From: Rotaria sordida
Taxonomy: Eukaryota; Rotifera; Eurotatoria; Philodinida; Philodinidae
NCBI GenBank assembly: GCA_905250125.1
Contig: CAJNOL010000009.1
Span: forward strand, 62,001 to 126,000
DNA length: 64,000 nt
Reading direction: 5' to 3'
Shown here: piece after piece, positions 36,648 to 49,063 of the stretch
How positions within the stretch are numbered: position 1 is the first letter of the stretch
How the letters are laid out: every line of letters begins with the position of its first letter
Made by a program: the position numbers and the translations under genes
The notes under the pieces: model-generated
What the model was told of the DNA's origin: nothing
Seen by the model: the letters and a program-made list of their open reading frames with translations, nothing else
Databases searched by the model: none

Positions 36648-38686
36648 TTTTAATATATACCCGAAAAAAAGAATATAGGTAAAGTCTAAAAAAAAATATA
36701 TATATATTCAACGTTATGCTTTCAAAACAAAGAGACTATATAATGCATTGTTTTACTTTATCATGATTGTGTGCGTGTTATGCAGCGTGTCCATACTACT
36801 GCTCGAAAAGTGACTGGTAATTTTAATGTAACCAATGGAAAATTTTGGTCCTTTTTTTGTATATATTAATGGAATATGATCTAATATAAGAATTTATGGA
36901 TCAAAACAATACCTGTTGATTTCCTCGAGCAAATATTTTTTTTTAACTTTAGACATAAAGAAAATATTTATGAAAATTAAAAAAAAAAAACAAAGAAGAG
37001 AAAAATTAGAGGTGAATATGAATTGAAATCAAATCACCAATCAATTCGAGCGATAGATCATCAATATTTTATTGGAAACTTGTGTATTAATAAATATGCT
37101 ATAGTTTGAATAAATTGAAAAATCAAAGAAAAAGCTAATTATAAAATGTCTTCGCATGGAAAAAAAACTATCATAACGTCAAACAAATGACATCATTTTA
37201 TTTTTTTTTGCTGTCTAATGATCAATAAGCATATCATCAAAACCTTATTAGAAGTTTTCTTTTGAACATATTAATTTATCGTTGGAATACGAACGTAATC
37301 TATAGCGTGAAAGTCTTGGTACAAAATATTTGCTCCTTGTTCGGCCACTAAAAAAGACAATTGATTAGAGTTAGTTAGAACCAGAATTTTTTGTTGTGTC
37401 CAAATATATATTTAAATTTTCTTTCTATGGTAAGGTTGAACAACTAGTAGTAAATTTAGTGGAAAAGTCTAAGACTATGTCTGCACACAGAAAAATAGCG
37501 GTTTCGACGCAGTTCTTAGTTTGTGTCTTGGAATAACTTCAACTCAACATTATTGTAGAGTACTGAATTCTGTAGAAAATGAGATATTACAATAAACGAA
37601 ATCTTATCTATGCGTTTCTACTAAAGAGCTAGTTTCTATAGGAATCACTGTTTCAAAAACTACTTTTAAAAATACAATCTCTAATGCCAGATAAAAAAAG
37701 AATAGTAGATAGCACGCTTTGTAGAGCAAATTTTACTCTATAAAACTGAGTCATAAAAAGCTGTTTCATATTTAGAATTTGATAGGTTTTAATTGAAATA
37801 TAAAATTGACTAAAATAATATTCTGTACAACCATTAGCTTGGACGTTTTGAAACAATCTGATGATAATTGTTCAATCTTATCTCAAAAGGAAATTATGAA
37901 TACATATTCGGGAAGAGCGATCACCTAACTAATTCTCGCTCAAATCCGCTGTCTTCAAGTGACCGAAAAATAAATAAGTATTTTGTGTCAAGACTTTTGC
38001 ATCATAGATTTTGTTTAATCAATATTTGCACAAATCGAAAATTGACAAGAATATACGATTCATACTGTGGATTGACATTTTTCTTCTCAATATATCTGAT
38101 ACCTGTGTACGCTGTTATTATTAAAGATTGATTCAATTTGAATTACTACAATGTCAATCGAAAAGTGAAAAAGTTTTATAACAGTTATGCAAAGTCATCA
38201 TATCACTTGCAGAGTGTTTATTTATTTTCTTTCAAAGTAGAACTACAAATTTTCACATTCTCATTTATTCTATAATTATATTTTGATCTTCTTTCTATTT
38301 CAAATCTATTATTAATCTTTAACAAAAAACATCCTATTCTTTAAATACAATAGTTTACCGTAAATAATGATATTTTATTTGTTATTATCAATCACCAGAT
38401 TTAATTGATTTCCAAAATAAGAAAAAAAATAACAATATTTATATACAGACGAGAAAAAAAAATAGCAAAAATTCCAGATCAAACAAACAGAAAAAATATA
38501 ATGTTCCCCTTATTTGTTTTGCAGAAACAAATTTTGTCAGAAAATAATAACCAACAAAATGCAAGAAGTTGATATGATATGAGTTAAGTACATAAATATA
38601 TGATAATTTTAACATTATATATAAATAAAGATACACAAATAATGATGCACAGAAAACAATAAGAATAAATAACAGACAATTTCAAT
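36648..38686. other. Intergenic between TMEM214 and SUCO
   Basis: About 2 kb, AT-rich. A possible isolated minus-strand terminal exon at 37347-37271 starts after TTTTTTAG and ends in TAA, but no partner exon was found. Otherwise nothing was recognised. Confidence 0.4.
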
Positions 38687-41600
38687 TTAAGTTTGCATGC
38701 CACTTAATGATAATAAATGTTGAGTTTGTTTTAATGGTTTTTTTTTAATTTTATGTTCAGTTCTATGAATACCATTTTCTTTTATTTTCGATAATGGTAA
38801 ATCAGGTACACGCTGAGAACGATTAGGATTTGAATCATTTGAATCAGTTGATAATTTTCGTTTTTTGATACCGTTACAAATAAGTGAAATATCATTCATA
38901 TTATCACCATCGTTATCATCATCATCATCATTATTTTCGACTTGTTTAACTAAAACAAAAAAAAACAATTTAATATCGAAAAAATAAAAATGAAAAAAAA
39001 ACACACTATTATAGAGTTTTTCATATTCGTTATTAATATATTTTAATTTTCGTCGTAAATGAACTAAACTACATGTTGACCACAAGCACCAAATAAATAA
39101 ACAAAGTATTATAAAAAGAATTAATGGAATCCATGCTTCAAGTTTTATTAAACGAGATGACATTTGAGTGAAATTTTCTTCTAATCGATTTAAATATTCT
39201 TCTAAATTTTCTAACTAAAAATAAATATTAATCAAAAAAAAAAATTATCAAATAAGAATCAAAATAATAATGAATTACTCTTTCATCAGCTGCTTGTGAT
39301 GATTTTAGAAGAAGATCAGTTGTCTGTTGGGTTTCATCAAGTTTTTTTCTATAGAAATAAAAATTTTTATAGAGAAAAGCCATCATTTATTATTAAATAA
39401 ATACATACACATAATGTTGACTAAGCTCTTGTAAATATCGATTACTTAATGTTAAATTAAAATTCAGTTTTTCAATTATTTTAAATAATTCTGGTAATGA
39501 TTTTGTATTCAGTAACATGCTTTTAAGCCATGGACTTGAAATAATAGGTAGTATTGCTTCGTTATTATTATTATTTATTGTAGATGATGATGAAGATGTT
39601 GTTGTTGTGGTTGTTGTTGTTGGTGGTGGTGGTGTTACAGTCACAATCTCATCAATGTTATTACTATCAATCGAATTTTCAGTTAAATTAACATCCATAT
39701 TAATTGTTTCAATAGTAGACGATTGGGAAGAACTTTGATTCGTTATATTCGATGATATTTGTGATTCGGGCGCCATAAATGTTTCGTTTGAAGTATTGTT
39801 CGAAAAATTTTGTTCATTAGCACGATTTAGTTTATGATCAACATGAGTTTCGTTCAATAAAGTATTGTTAAGTTTTAGCATAGATTTATTATTAGACAAA
39901 TTTTGACCTAGGATAGATATTAGAATAATATATAAATTAGATGATTGAAACAAGACATTGCGGATTGACTCAAACTTCCATTATTCATTTACTTGTGCTT
40001 GTTTTACATACTATCTTATCTCAACTGTCTGTTGGAGATTTCTTAGACATCTACAAGGTCCTAAAAATGCATTACAGAAGTGTGTGGTGTCTCTGGATTG
40101 TCGGTGGACACGGAGTCGTGCTTTTAGGTTACCCACCTACGAGTAAGGTATTAAACATATCTGCCTAACGAGCAAAGTCAAACAAAATGCATAAATAGAA
40201 ATAAGTTTACGTTATTCAGCGGATAAAATGCGCGATCGTGTCTACAAAAAGTGAAAAAAAATTCATCAACAAGCAACTTAAGCAACAACCTCCCTGATCA
40301 AAGAAGCTGAATCTCCTACACTATATGCATAACTATGGGCATCATCGAAACTAAGTCGTTGCCGCCTGGAGATACTCTCTGGAACAAAAGTCAATGTACG
40401 ACATCATCGACAATTAAACAAAACATTCCCGAAATGAACATCACTGCATCTTCTACAGTGCATAAAGACTATTTCTTCTTTCTTCTATTGTACTATGTTT
40501 GATTTTCACCTCACATCGATAGGTAAGAGTAATTAAATAATAAAAAACAAATTTATCACAAAAGTCGATGTATGTCACAATATAAAATGTGTAAATGTTT
40601 TGTATTTTGTTATGACTAAGATAAAACACTTTCGAAGAAAACAGAAACTATTTACTACAATTTAATATACTTATCTATTAAATAAATTAAATTTTTTGTC
40701 AAATATTTCAGACAATAATGTCTAGTTGACTACGAAAGATTTGACCTCAAAACCTATTAAAAATAGTTCTATTACTGTACAGAAATAGATGAAGCTTTCT
40801 CGTGCTCTTGTTCAAGGTTATGCACTTCGTACGCTTCTTTACTTTCTCGGTAAACACATTTCGAAAGTGCGAAATCGTATCTTCGATGGAATTTCAGCAG
40901 GAATAGAATCATGATATAGGGCAACATATACTGCATGAAAGTTTGCATAATATTGCATAGGTATGCGCTAGAGCGCGAGATAACTACGTCTATCTCTATT
41001 ACTGCATTTGTCTTCATAGGATAAGAAAAGTCTACTCACTAATACGGTATCATATGAACTTATCATAACGCTTTAAAAAAAAGAAAACATTTGTCCAAAC
41101 CCGAAAATTGACATGAAAATGTATTTGATGAATTAAATTAAGATGAATCTCTTACTTTCATCAGCAATCATTACAGTATCATTAGTAGAAATAGTTAAAT
41201 TTTTTTCACTAATATTCTGATTTAATTCAGCATTTACATTTATTGATATTGTGTCATTTAATTCAATTAATTTTTCTTTTTTACATACAAATTGATTTGT
41301 TATTATATGATAATATCCACATGGATTATTATATAGATTTAATGTTGATATCATTTGATTATTTCTATTCGTATTATTATTTATCATTAATGGACATTGA
41401 CAACAATAATTTAATTTATAACAAGTATGTAATAAATATACAGTACATGTATCAAATTTTGACCATGTACCACGAAGAAATTCAGCAATACATTGTTTAA
41501 ATGTATCCCTTAGACGCCATGTATTAATGCTATCATTAGTTATTGAACCATGTAAAACGGCTTGATGACAATTAGTTTTTAACACATTAATTTCTGTTAT

Positions 41601-44600
41601 TGGCATTGATGTTGTTGATGGTATACCACGTGTAGTTTGTCGACGAAAAACTCTTTTTGCTAAATCAAGTATAGCTGAACCAATAATACCACCAACTTGT
41701 TGGTCATTTGATAAATTATCATTATCATTATCATCATCATCATCATCATTTTCATCTTGAATATTTAATAAAGTTTTTGAATCAATTAAATTTGTATTTT
41801 CTTCCATTGTCATTATTTCATCTTCAACATTTGATCCATGTACACGTACAACACTTAATGGACAATAATGTTCATGTCCATGAAAATCTAATAATTCAAA
41901 TTTAACATATTTCATATAAGTTGTAGATTCCATTGTTTGAAAACTTTGTATTGTACGATTAAATGATGCATTAAATGTACCCAAATGATGACGATTCCAA
42001 TCTTTTGCAGGATACCTTAAATATTTAACAAATAGAATTTTGGAGAAAAATAATCTATATTATCTTGATCAGTTTTTGTCTTCTTAAGATAATAGTAAGT
42101 CTCTTATTTAGATCAACTATTAAAATATGGTATTGTTCTGTTGAGTTATGATGTATAAAGCAATTCATTGAAAGTATAGAATAATATAAGACAATTTTTC
42201 AAATGTGATTCTCTGTTTTACAAAATGATAAATATCAACTTTGAAATATTCAAAGGTTTCTTTTTTTAGATTTTCATTGAATCCTTTATGAGAAATAAGT
42301 TAAGCGAGTATGATTCCTATATTATATTTTACCGAAGAATATATCATATTTGTAGTGACAGAGCCAGGGATGTGGAAAAGTTGGTTCCGCTCACTCTGAG
42401 AGCTTTTGAAAGCTATGTAAAGTAATCCATTATATAGATTAGAATAGACTCAACCCACCATAAGCTGAAATACTGAATCTATCACTACATATCTGTCTGT
42501 AAAGATTGAATCGAACTAAACGTAGTATCATATGTTTATACATATCAATATTATTTTGATAATAATAGAAAAATTTTTCAGAAACATTTGCAAATGTTTT
42601 TTAAATAATTTTATTCAGTTGTTTTTTCTACAATGTTCATTCGCTTTTGATAAAAATATAATTATTTTGTTTTTTTATCTTAATCATTTTATTCATATCA
42701 GAGACCGTCATCAGGACAGGGCAATCTGATGCTCTGCTAACATTTTTTCGTAAAAAGTCATTTGAAATCGTTTCCTAAATGTAATCATGAATCTTTTAGA
42801 ATGTGTGTCATCTATTTGATTCTACCAGTTAGTGATGATTTCATGTTTTCGATTGGTTTCATTAGAACTTGTATATATGATACTTATTTTAATTTATCAT
42901 CGTTCAATATGAACTCTTTCAATTTCGAAGACATGCAACATGTCTTATCAAATTATAAGTATGTCAAGCAAATAATAATAAAATGAATCGTGATCTACAG
43001 CTAAATGATGATGAAAGATTTTGATTCAATTTAATGATGATATCCACTAATAAAGAATCCTTGTTTTCATTGACAGATATCTTATTTTTGTCTGAATATG
43101 TTAATGGTGTCATGCATAGACATCAACGTGACCAAAATTTTTTGGTCACGATCGTTGCCATAGTAACTATGAGTCATGGTAGTCACGCCAGTTTCTATCG
43201 GAACGGCTATTTTCTTTTTCTCAAAATAGCATACGCTTCTGTCCTAATAGAAGACCCCCATTGGAGAAAATACATGCGAGACCTAAGAGGATTCCCCTCA
43301 GAAAATCCAAGTTTTCGAAGAAAAGTCGAAGTCGAGATTTTATTATAGGAAGATGCACCAAAGTCTCCTCTTTTAGAATATCTATGACTTATTGCAAAAT
43401 GATTTGATTTTGACGGACTTATCGTCTAAAACTAGGCTTCTACTATCATATTTTTCGAGAAATTTTTAAGGTTTTTCAGGCTGCTTTCTCTTTGCATCCG
43501 CATTTCGCAAAGTTTTTTTTATATTAATCACTACGAGACTCTTAACACTTAAGATTAAGATGACATATTTATAGATTGTCCTGAATACTGATATATAATT
43601 CAGGTGTGTTTCGCAAAAATCGATTTCTAAAACATATTTAGCCTTTTTCTCAAAATCAGTTTTTTTCGAGCATACCGTTTACGCGGGGAAGGTTTTTTTA
43701 ACAACGACTCAATAGGGAAATGATAATTTTTTTTTATTGTATAGAAAACAGTTAGGAATAGATCCTCATAGAGCCTGATTTTTGAATTTCTCTATTGATG
43801 AAATAAAAAACCTACATATTTCATTTTTATCAGCGTTTTTTGACCATGAATTCGAGAATTTTTCGGAAAAGGTTTTTTAAAAAACAAACAAAGGAAATTT
43901 CAAAAATCGGGCTCTGTGAGGATCTAGCCCTAAAGGTGCTCTACAACTTAAAAACCGCTCCGGCATGTTAGCTCGTATCCTGACTGCAAAAAACCTTGCC
44001 CGTGTACGGAGTATTTTTGATCAATACATTGACTGTAACTCGTTAGTGCATTGGAGGTTTATGAGGAATATTTCACCCATAATCTATCCTAGTCTAAACT
44101 AATATGCTTCGAAAATTCGATTGAAATCGGACGAAAAACAACAAAGTTGGTTTCTGAGGGGTCCTCTTAATTTAAGACCTCATTCAATTGATTAATTTTT
44201 CACAAAATGACAACTTCGTTTACTGGATTTACACCGTAATATGCCTAGTTTTCAGAATTTTGAGCTGAAATCTTAACTGAGTGTTTTCAACATTTTATTT
44301 AGGCTTTCAAAATTCTAAAAATTCCTTCTCAAAGCCTCAAAATCGCTTTGTCTTTCCGAAGAACCTTTTTAGTTAAAAGCTGTAAAAACAAAGGAGACAC
44401 AATAGAAAATCCTCTAAAAAACTTTTGCGGTTGGACACAATAGAAAACATTGGGTTTTCTCGTGTGGAAGGGCGAGAGGTAATATAACAGATAAACGAAC
44501 AAGATTAGGTATTAAAAAAAATTGGTCAATTTATGTTTTTGAGAAAAAGTCTTAAAGTTTTTGAAATTTTATTTGACCAAAGTCTGAATAGAAATGAGCG

Positions 44601-46823
44601 AAATCAGAACAAATAGAAAAATGATCAATCATCAAGTAGGTCATCTGATACAAGTTAAAAGAGTCAACAATATATGAAAATAACATTATTTTTGTTCAAG
44701 GAGACGATAATATTTTTTAATGGTACATTTTTTTCTAAAGTATTTCTATACAAATGATTTAAAATATATTAATATTGGGTATATTTTTTCTGATATTGTG
44801 ATTGTATTGATTCTATTTCTTCGTTTTGAGTTATCTCAATTAGAAAAGGATATTGATACATATTAAAAGAATACTAAATATAATATTTAATTCTCCGACG
44901 AAGTTTGAAAATAGTTGTCATAGAGCTATACTGAAAATATATGGTGACTGGCCGTGACCAGGTTTTGGTCACGGTCACGACTTTTTTCAAAACATGGTCA
45001 CGATCATGACTCACGGCCGTGACTGTGACCGTGACTCACGGCAGTCACGCCGATGTCTAGTCACGCATTCATGCTAAAAAAAGGCAAGATATTGGACAAC
45101 AAAAAAAAAAGAAAAATTTCTTCAATAAGAATAAACTAAAATGACACTATTTTTACTCAATTCTAATCTAATTTTTTAGTCATCAAGTTTTACTTTTTTA
45201 ATGTTAAGATTTTTTTGAATTCTCTCTAATCGCTTAAAAAGGTTTGTCCATTTTTATTAATTAAAATTCATCAATGCATTTTAATCAATACAAGAAATTA
45301 GGAAAAAATTCTTAAAATTAGAAAAAAAACCAAAACAGAGACTTAAAATTCGAGTATAATTGAATAAAAATTGTACAATTTTAATCGATTTATAATAGAT
45401 TTATAATCATTTTTATACATGAGAAACATTCTTTTGAAATTATATAAAAAAGGTATGCGCACTGAATATAAACATGATAAAAAATTTTCGTTATGTCACT
45501 AACCTAGTTTATAGTTGACCTCAGTTTACATGAGCTCAAGGTGGCCTGCCCTGTAATGGCCTCTGATTCATATTAGAATATCGAAAGTTATGTTTTATAC
45601 TGTAAAATTTTATCTACCTGTCTGATGAAGAAACTCGGAATGTTTTCGGAACACTTGAAAAAAGTTCAAAATTGGCTATTTCAATATTGAGAATACGAAT
45701 TGATTCACATAGTTCAATAACAAACCTACGGAAACATTTTAGAGAAATTAATTCAATTGTAGAAATGATTTTCTTACCAAATTTTTGCATTACATGGATT
45801 AAGCATATATTCATCAGGTGATGAAGATAAAATCGATGGAACATTTTGTGCTTCAACATTATGTGCAAGAATTTTTGCACCACATGATGCACTAGCAAAA
45901 TTTTTACGAAGTTTGCCTTTTTTTGACAAACCTGTTGTAGATGTCATTTGCGGGATATTTGTCGATGATGAAATTCCTTTTGATGAACCTGTTGAAGTTG
46001 TTTCAGATGGTACATTATTATGATTAGCAATTTCATCTTTTTCTATTTATATATATAAAACAGATATTCTTTAAATTAATTTTATTAAAATAAAAAAAAA
46101 CTAACTTAATAAATCAGCTTGAAGTTGTTGTTGTTTCCATTCTTCAAATGAATTAATACTTGATCGATTACTTTTGGATGAAGATGGTGTTGCTTGTTGT
46201 TGATCATCCGTACTTTGATTGTCTACCATTTGTGGACTGAAAATAAAAATAATAGTAAAAATTTATTTTATTTAATTAATAACATACGAAGCTGTCGGTC
46301 GAGGTACTTCATCAATAATATCTGATTTATTTTCTGTTGATCTATAAAAATGATCAAATCATACATTTAAAACAACAAAAACAAAAAATTATTTACATTA
46401 TCGGTCCATCATTAGCTACTATTGATACAAGCTCAGGTGATTTTGTTTCAGAATTCTAAAATATATAGTTATGAATTATCTATTGATATAAATATTAAAT
46501 ACTTACTGAATCTGATAAAATATTACCATGTGATTGTGAAATATGTTCATCAATAGCATCAGTCTGCTTGTTCTCATCAGTCTATCAAATATAAATTTTT
46601 TTCGATAAATAAAAAAAAATAACAAAACTTTTACTTGGCCAGGAATAGAATTTTGTTCGACTGGATCCGTAGAAGTAATTGATGAAATATGAATAAATGA
46701 CAATAAACTGATGATAAATATTGTTCTAAATATAATTGTTTAATATAAAAATAGTAACAATGTCGAATATAATCATATGACTTACAAAATACTGAATTTT
46801 GTTGATCTAATGCACACGCCCAT
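38687..46823 (-). CDS. SUCO: SUCO ortholog: SUN-domain ossification factor-like ER protein, 13 exons
   Basis: ER membrane glycoprotein of the SLP1/SUCO class of SUN-like proteins, thought to help folding of other membrane or secreted proteins. Exons are 46823-46786, 46725-46635, 46581-46507, 46455-46397, 46341-46288, 46236-46106, 46042-45778, 45725-45618, 42015-41156, 39907-39409, 39348-39279, 39214-39007 and 38949-38687, giving 906 residues in frame. A signal peptide opens the protein. A Ser/Thr-rich linker contains the family motif FEEWK. The SUN-like domain (about residues 155-290) carries [30 protein letters not shown] and [11 protein letters not shown]. Then come an acidic/Asn-rich region, the conserved NRYLQELSQ coiled coil, one transmembrane helix ([20 protein letters not shown]) and a basic tail. 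Intron 8 is 3.6 kb and intron 9 is 1.25 kb. The start Met begins the signal peptide in frame. Confidence 0.93.
43117..45061. mobile_element. Non-autonomous TIR element in SUCO intron 8, GTCAC-rich ends
   Basis: About 1.95 kb, bounded by inverted AGACATC(A/G)(A/G)CGTGAC termini (left 43117, right 45061). Near both ends there are clustered GTGAC/GTCAC units, densest at 44946-45055, where GTCACGGTCACG and GTGACTGTGACCGTGACTCA occur. The interior contains no transposase. It accounts for more than half of the longest intron in the window. Confidence 0.6.
43751..43935. repeat. Nested hairpin inside the SUCO intron element
   Basis: Arms near 43751-43795 and 43890-43935 are reverse complements, sharing GGATCTA..., AGCCTGATTTTTGAA-type blocks (GAGGATCTA and AAAAATC.GGCTCT.TGAGG on the other arm). 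The loop is about 95 bases. Confidence 0.5.
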
Positions 46824-46879
46824 TCATAAAAAAAGAAAATAAATATTAATGGTGGGAGATAATCAGGGACGGAATTTAT

Positions 46880-46900
46880 CTGAAATAGACATGATACACG
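46880..46900 (-). promoter_or_regulatory. Splice-acceptor-like site upstream of SUCO
   Basis: Minus-strand TGTCTATTTCAG ends at 46880, 56 bases before the SUCO ATG and about 157 bases after the NHP2 stop. It may be a 5'UTR intron end or a trans-splicing site. Confidence 0.4.
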
Positions 46901-47036
46901 TCAAAAGTGATCATAGGAATGTTCTACGCAAAAAAAAACATTCTTATTTTTCTTGTTTTTTTCTTTCTTCTTCGTAAAGCTTTAACAATAATAATTGTAA
47001 CAAAAGAAAACACAAATTTTTGTTTTTTATTGTTCA

Positions 47037-47634
47037 TTAATCAGTTTTGGCAAATGATGGTTCAAGTTTATTGATTTTATCAATAATTTCATCGAATAAT
47101 TCTTTATATTCAGGATGGGAACGGATCATCAATAAACAACATGTTCGATTGGCACGAATTACACTACCTAAATCTTCTTTTGATGGTACAAATACATATG
47201 GAATATTTGCTTCTTCTAAAATTAGAAAAAAAAATACATAGAAAATTTTTATTAAAATTCATTTCTAAAATAGAATAATTACCACAAACAACAGGCATAT
47301 GACTATAAATATCAATTGGTGTTACATTACCAGCAAATACAACAAGACCTTTTTCTCCACGACGAATATATTTTTGTGTTTCACGTAAACCTAATCGAAT
47401 ATAATTTTTTTGTTTAGCAGCTTGTTTAATACATTTAAATAATTTTTTTGCTAATTTTTTAGGTGCAACAGGCGATGCCATAGCATTCATATATTTAAAT
47501 TTTTCTTCATAAGTTAGACCTGTATTTTCTGTTTCATTTGTTGTTCCATTTTCACCTTTATTTGCTGTACTTGTATCCATATCTTCATCTTGTTGATTTG
47601 TATTATTTGTACTATGTTTTTTATCTTTTGTCAT
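47037..47634 (-). CDS. NHP2: H/ACA ribonucleoprotein subunit NHP2, 2 exons
   Basis: Nucleolar L7Ae-family protein that binds H/ACA guide RNAs for rRNA and snRNA pseudouridylation and telomerase RNA. Exons 47634-47283 and 47215-47037 give 176 residues, about 20 longer than typical because of a low-complexity Asn/Thr/Glu leader (residues 1-45). The L7Ae core follows: KKLFKCIKQAAKQK, LRETQKYIRRGEKGLVVFAG, then DIYSHMPVVCEEANIPYVFV, and SKEDLG plus R.NRTCCLL. The C-terminus matches the family. An AATAAA polyadenylation hexamer lies about 10 bases after the stop. The start is 246 bp from the start of a divergent gene; SUCO follows 213 bp downstream on the same strand. Confidence 0.95.
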
Positions 47635-47880
47635 TCTTTTTTTTGTTTTGTTTTTGAAACTTAATTGAGTTTATAGACTTGTCTATAGAAATAGCGGCTA
47701 TGAATAAATACAATTGTACCACGTGAAATGAGATGATTCATCAATACACATAGATCTGATTGGATAGTATATCTGTTTGAAGAGGAATATATTAGCGCCA
47801 CTCTTTGTTTATTAGTTGCAGACAAAATAATTCGATTATTGTTTTTGTTGTTGTTATTGTTGTTTTATTTTTGAAATCAA
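47635..47880. promoter_or_regulatory. Shared divergent promoter region
   Basis: A 246-bp gap between two start codons facing away from each other (NHP2 and the small gene at 47881). It must contain both promoters. No clear TATA box on either side; a TTGTTGTT run lies next to the plus-strand start. Confidence 0.55.
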
Positions 47881-48397
47881 ATGAAGAAAATGCGTGGTAA
47901 AAAGAAAAAGCAACAACGACAACGTAAATGTCGTGCAAATGAAACAATTAAAAGAACTTCATCAAATAAAATAAACAATTCAAATCGTTCGTCTTGTATA
48001 GTAACTAAAAATTTTGAAATATTTGTTACTGATTTTCTTACTGATCCATGTGGTTTACCTGTTGAATTAAGAGACTGTGTTTTAGTTGATGGAACAACAT
48101 CATTGAATGATACATCAGGTTTTATATAAGAAGAAACAAAAACAAGTTAATAATTATATATGTTTCAATATTTATTTAGATAATTGTTCATCTAATAATT
48201 GTCAAGTTTTAAAAAAGATCTTTGGAAATAATGAATCAATTGATCGAATGGTTAAAAATTCTGTTTCATTAATAGTCGATGGTAAAATTTATTTTATCTG
48301 AGTTTTATTGTTTTAAAATAATGTTTTGCTTTTTTTTAAAGAGCCATCGGAAAAAGCAAATAAAAGTGAACAGGATGAATATCTGACAAGGATTTAG
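47881..48397 (+). CDS. Small basic protein of unknown family, 3 exons
   Basis: Exons 47881-48118, 48180-48281 and 48342-48397 have good GT..AG junctions, 60-61-bp introns and a closed frame of 131 residues. I do not recognise the family. The first 20 residues are strongly basic (KKMRGKKKKQQRQRK), like a nuclear or nucleolar signal. The middle is a more ordered segment with FEIFVTDFLTDPCGLPVELR and CVLVDGTTSL, then a Cys/Asn segment and a short acidic end. Its head-to-head position with NHP2 makes a nucleolar or RNA-related role possible, but that is only context. Without splicing the first frame would stop at 48129, giving 82 residues. Confidence 0.65.
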
Positions 48398-49063
48398 ATA
48401 TTAGTAGAAGAAAACAAATACACTCAATTATTCTATTGTACTTTTCATGATTGCTCAGGATATTCTATTTTTTTTTGTGAATAAGTGTTCTATTTAATTG
48501 CAGCTTTTTTGTCATTCAAATCTGTATACACCCACATATATTCATATAAGAGGTTGCTATTTTTTTTTTGTTTTGCAGTATGTACAGTTAGTTAGCACAA
48601 ACGTCAATTATGACGAAAATCAACTTTATTATTGAGAATGATCTGTTACATGTCATAATTTCTATCCAATATAAATATATTCTTGCTTGATATATAAGTA
48701 TGTGAAGATTAAAAAATGTATTTGGATGCCATAAAAAAAACTGTTTTTTTTTGTTTTTCTCGTTGTCAAAGTTACAAATATTGAAACTTTCATATATAGA
48801 AAATAAAACGATTATGGTTTATAGATATTTAGGAATTCGATTGTTTTATTTTGAAAATATTATTTTATGCAACAAAGTTTTTCTTTATTGATAGTCAAAC
48901 TTCGATTGTTTACGATCTTTTAGTTATTTAAAATATACCTGGAATTAGAGATTAAACAAGGAAGAAACAATGATAGACATATCAGAGTTTATTATTTGGT
49001 TTTCTAAAAGAATTGTCACATAAAAAAATATTAAGATTCACAATTTTGATTAAACCCTTCCAC
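48398..49063. other. Intergenic, nothing recognised
   Basis: AT-rich DNA after the small gene. No coding or repeat structure was recognised. Confidence 0.45.

Noticed and set aside
39517-39738. Plus-strand frame with long Val and Gly runs
   Set aside because: Antisense of the Thr/Pro/Ser-rich SUCO exon 39907-39409; low-complexity shadow.
41243-41905. Plus-strand frames rich in Tyr/His
   Set aside because: Antisense of SUCO exon 42015-41156.
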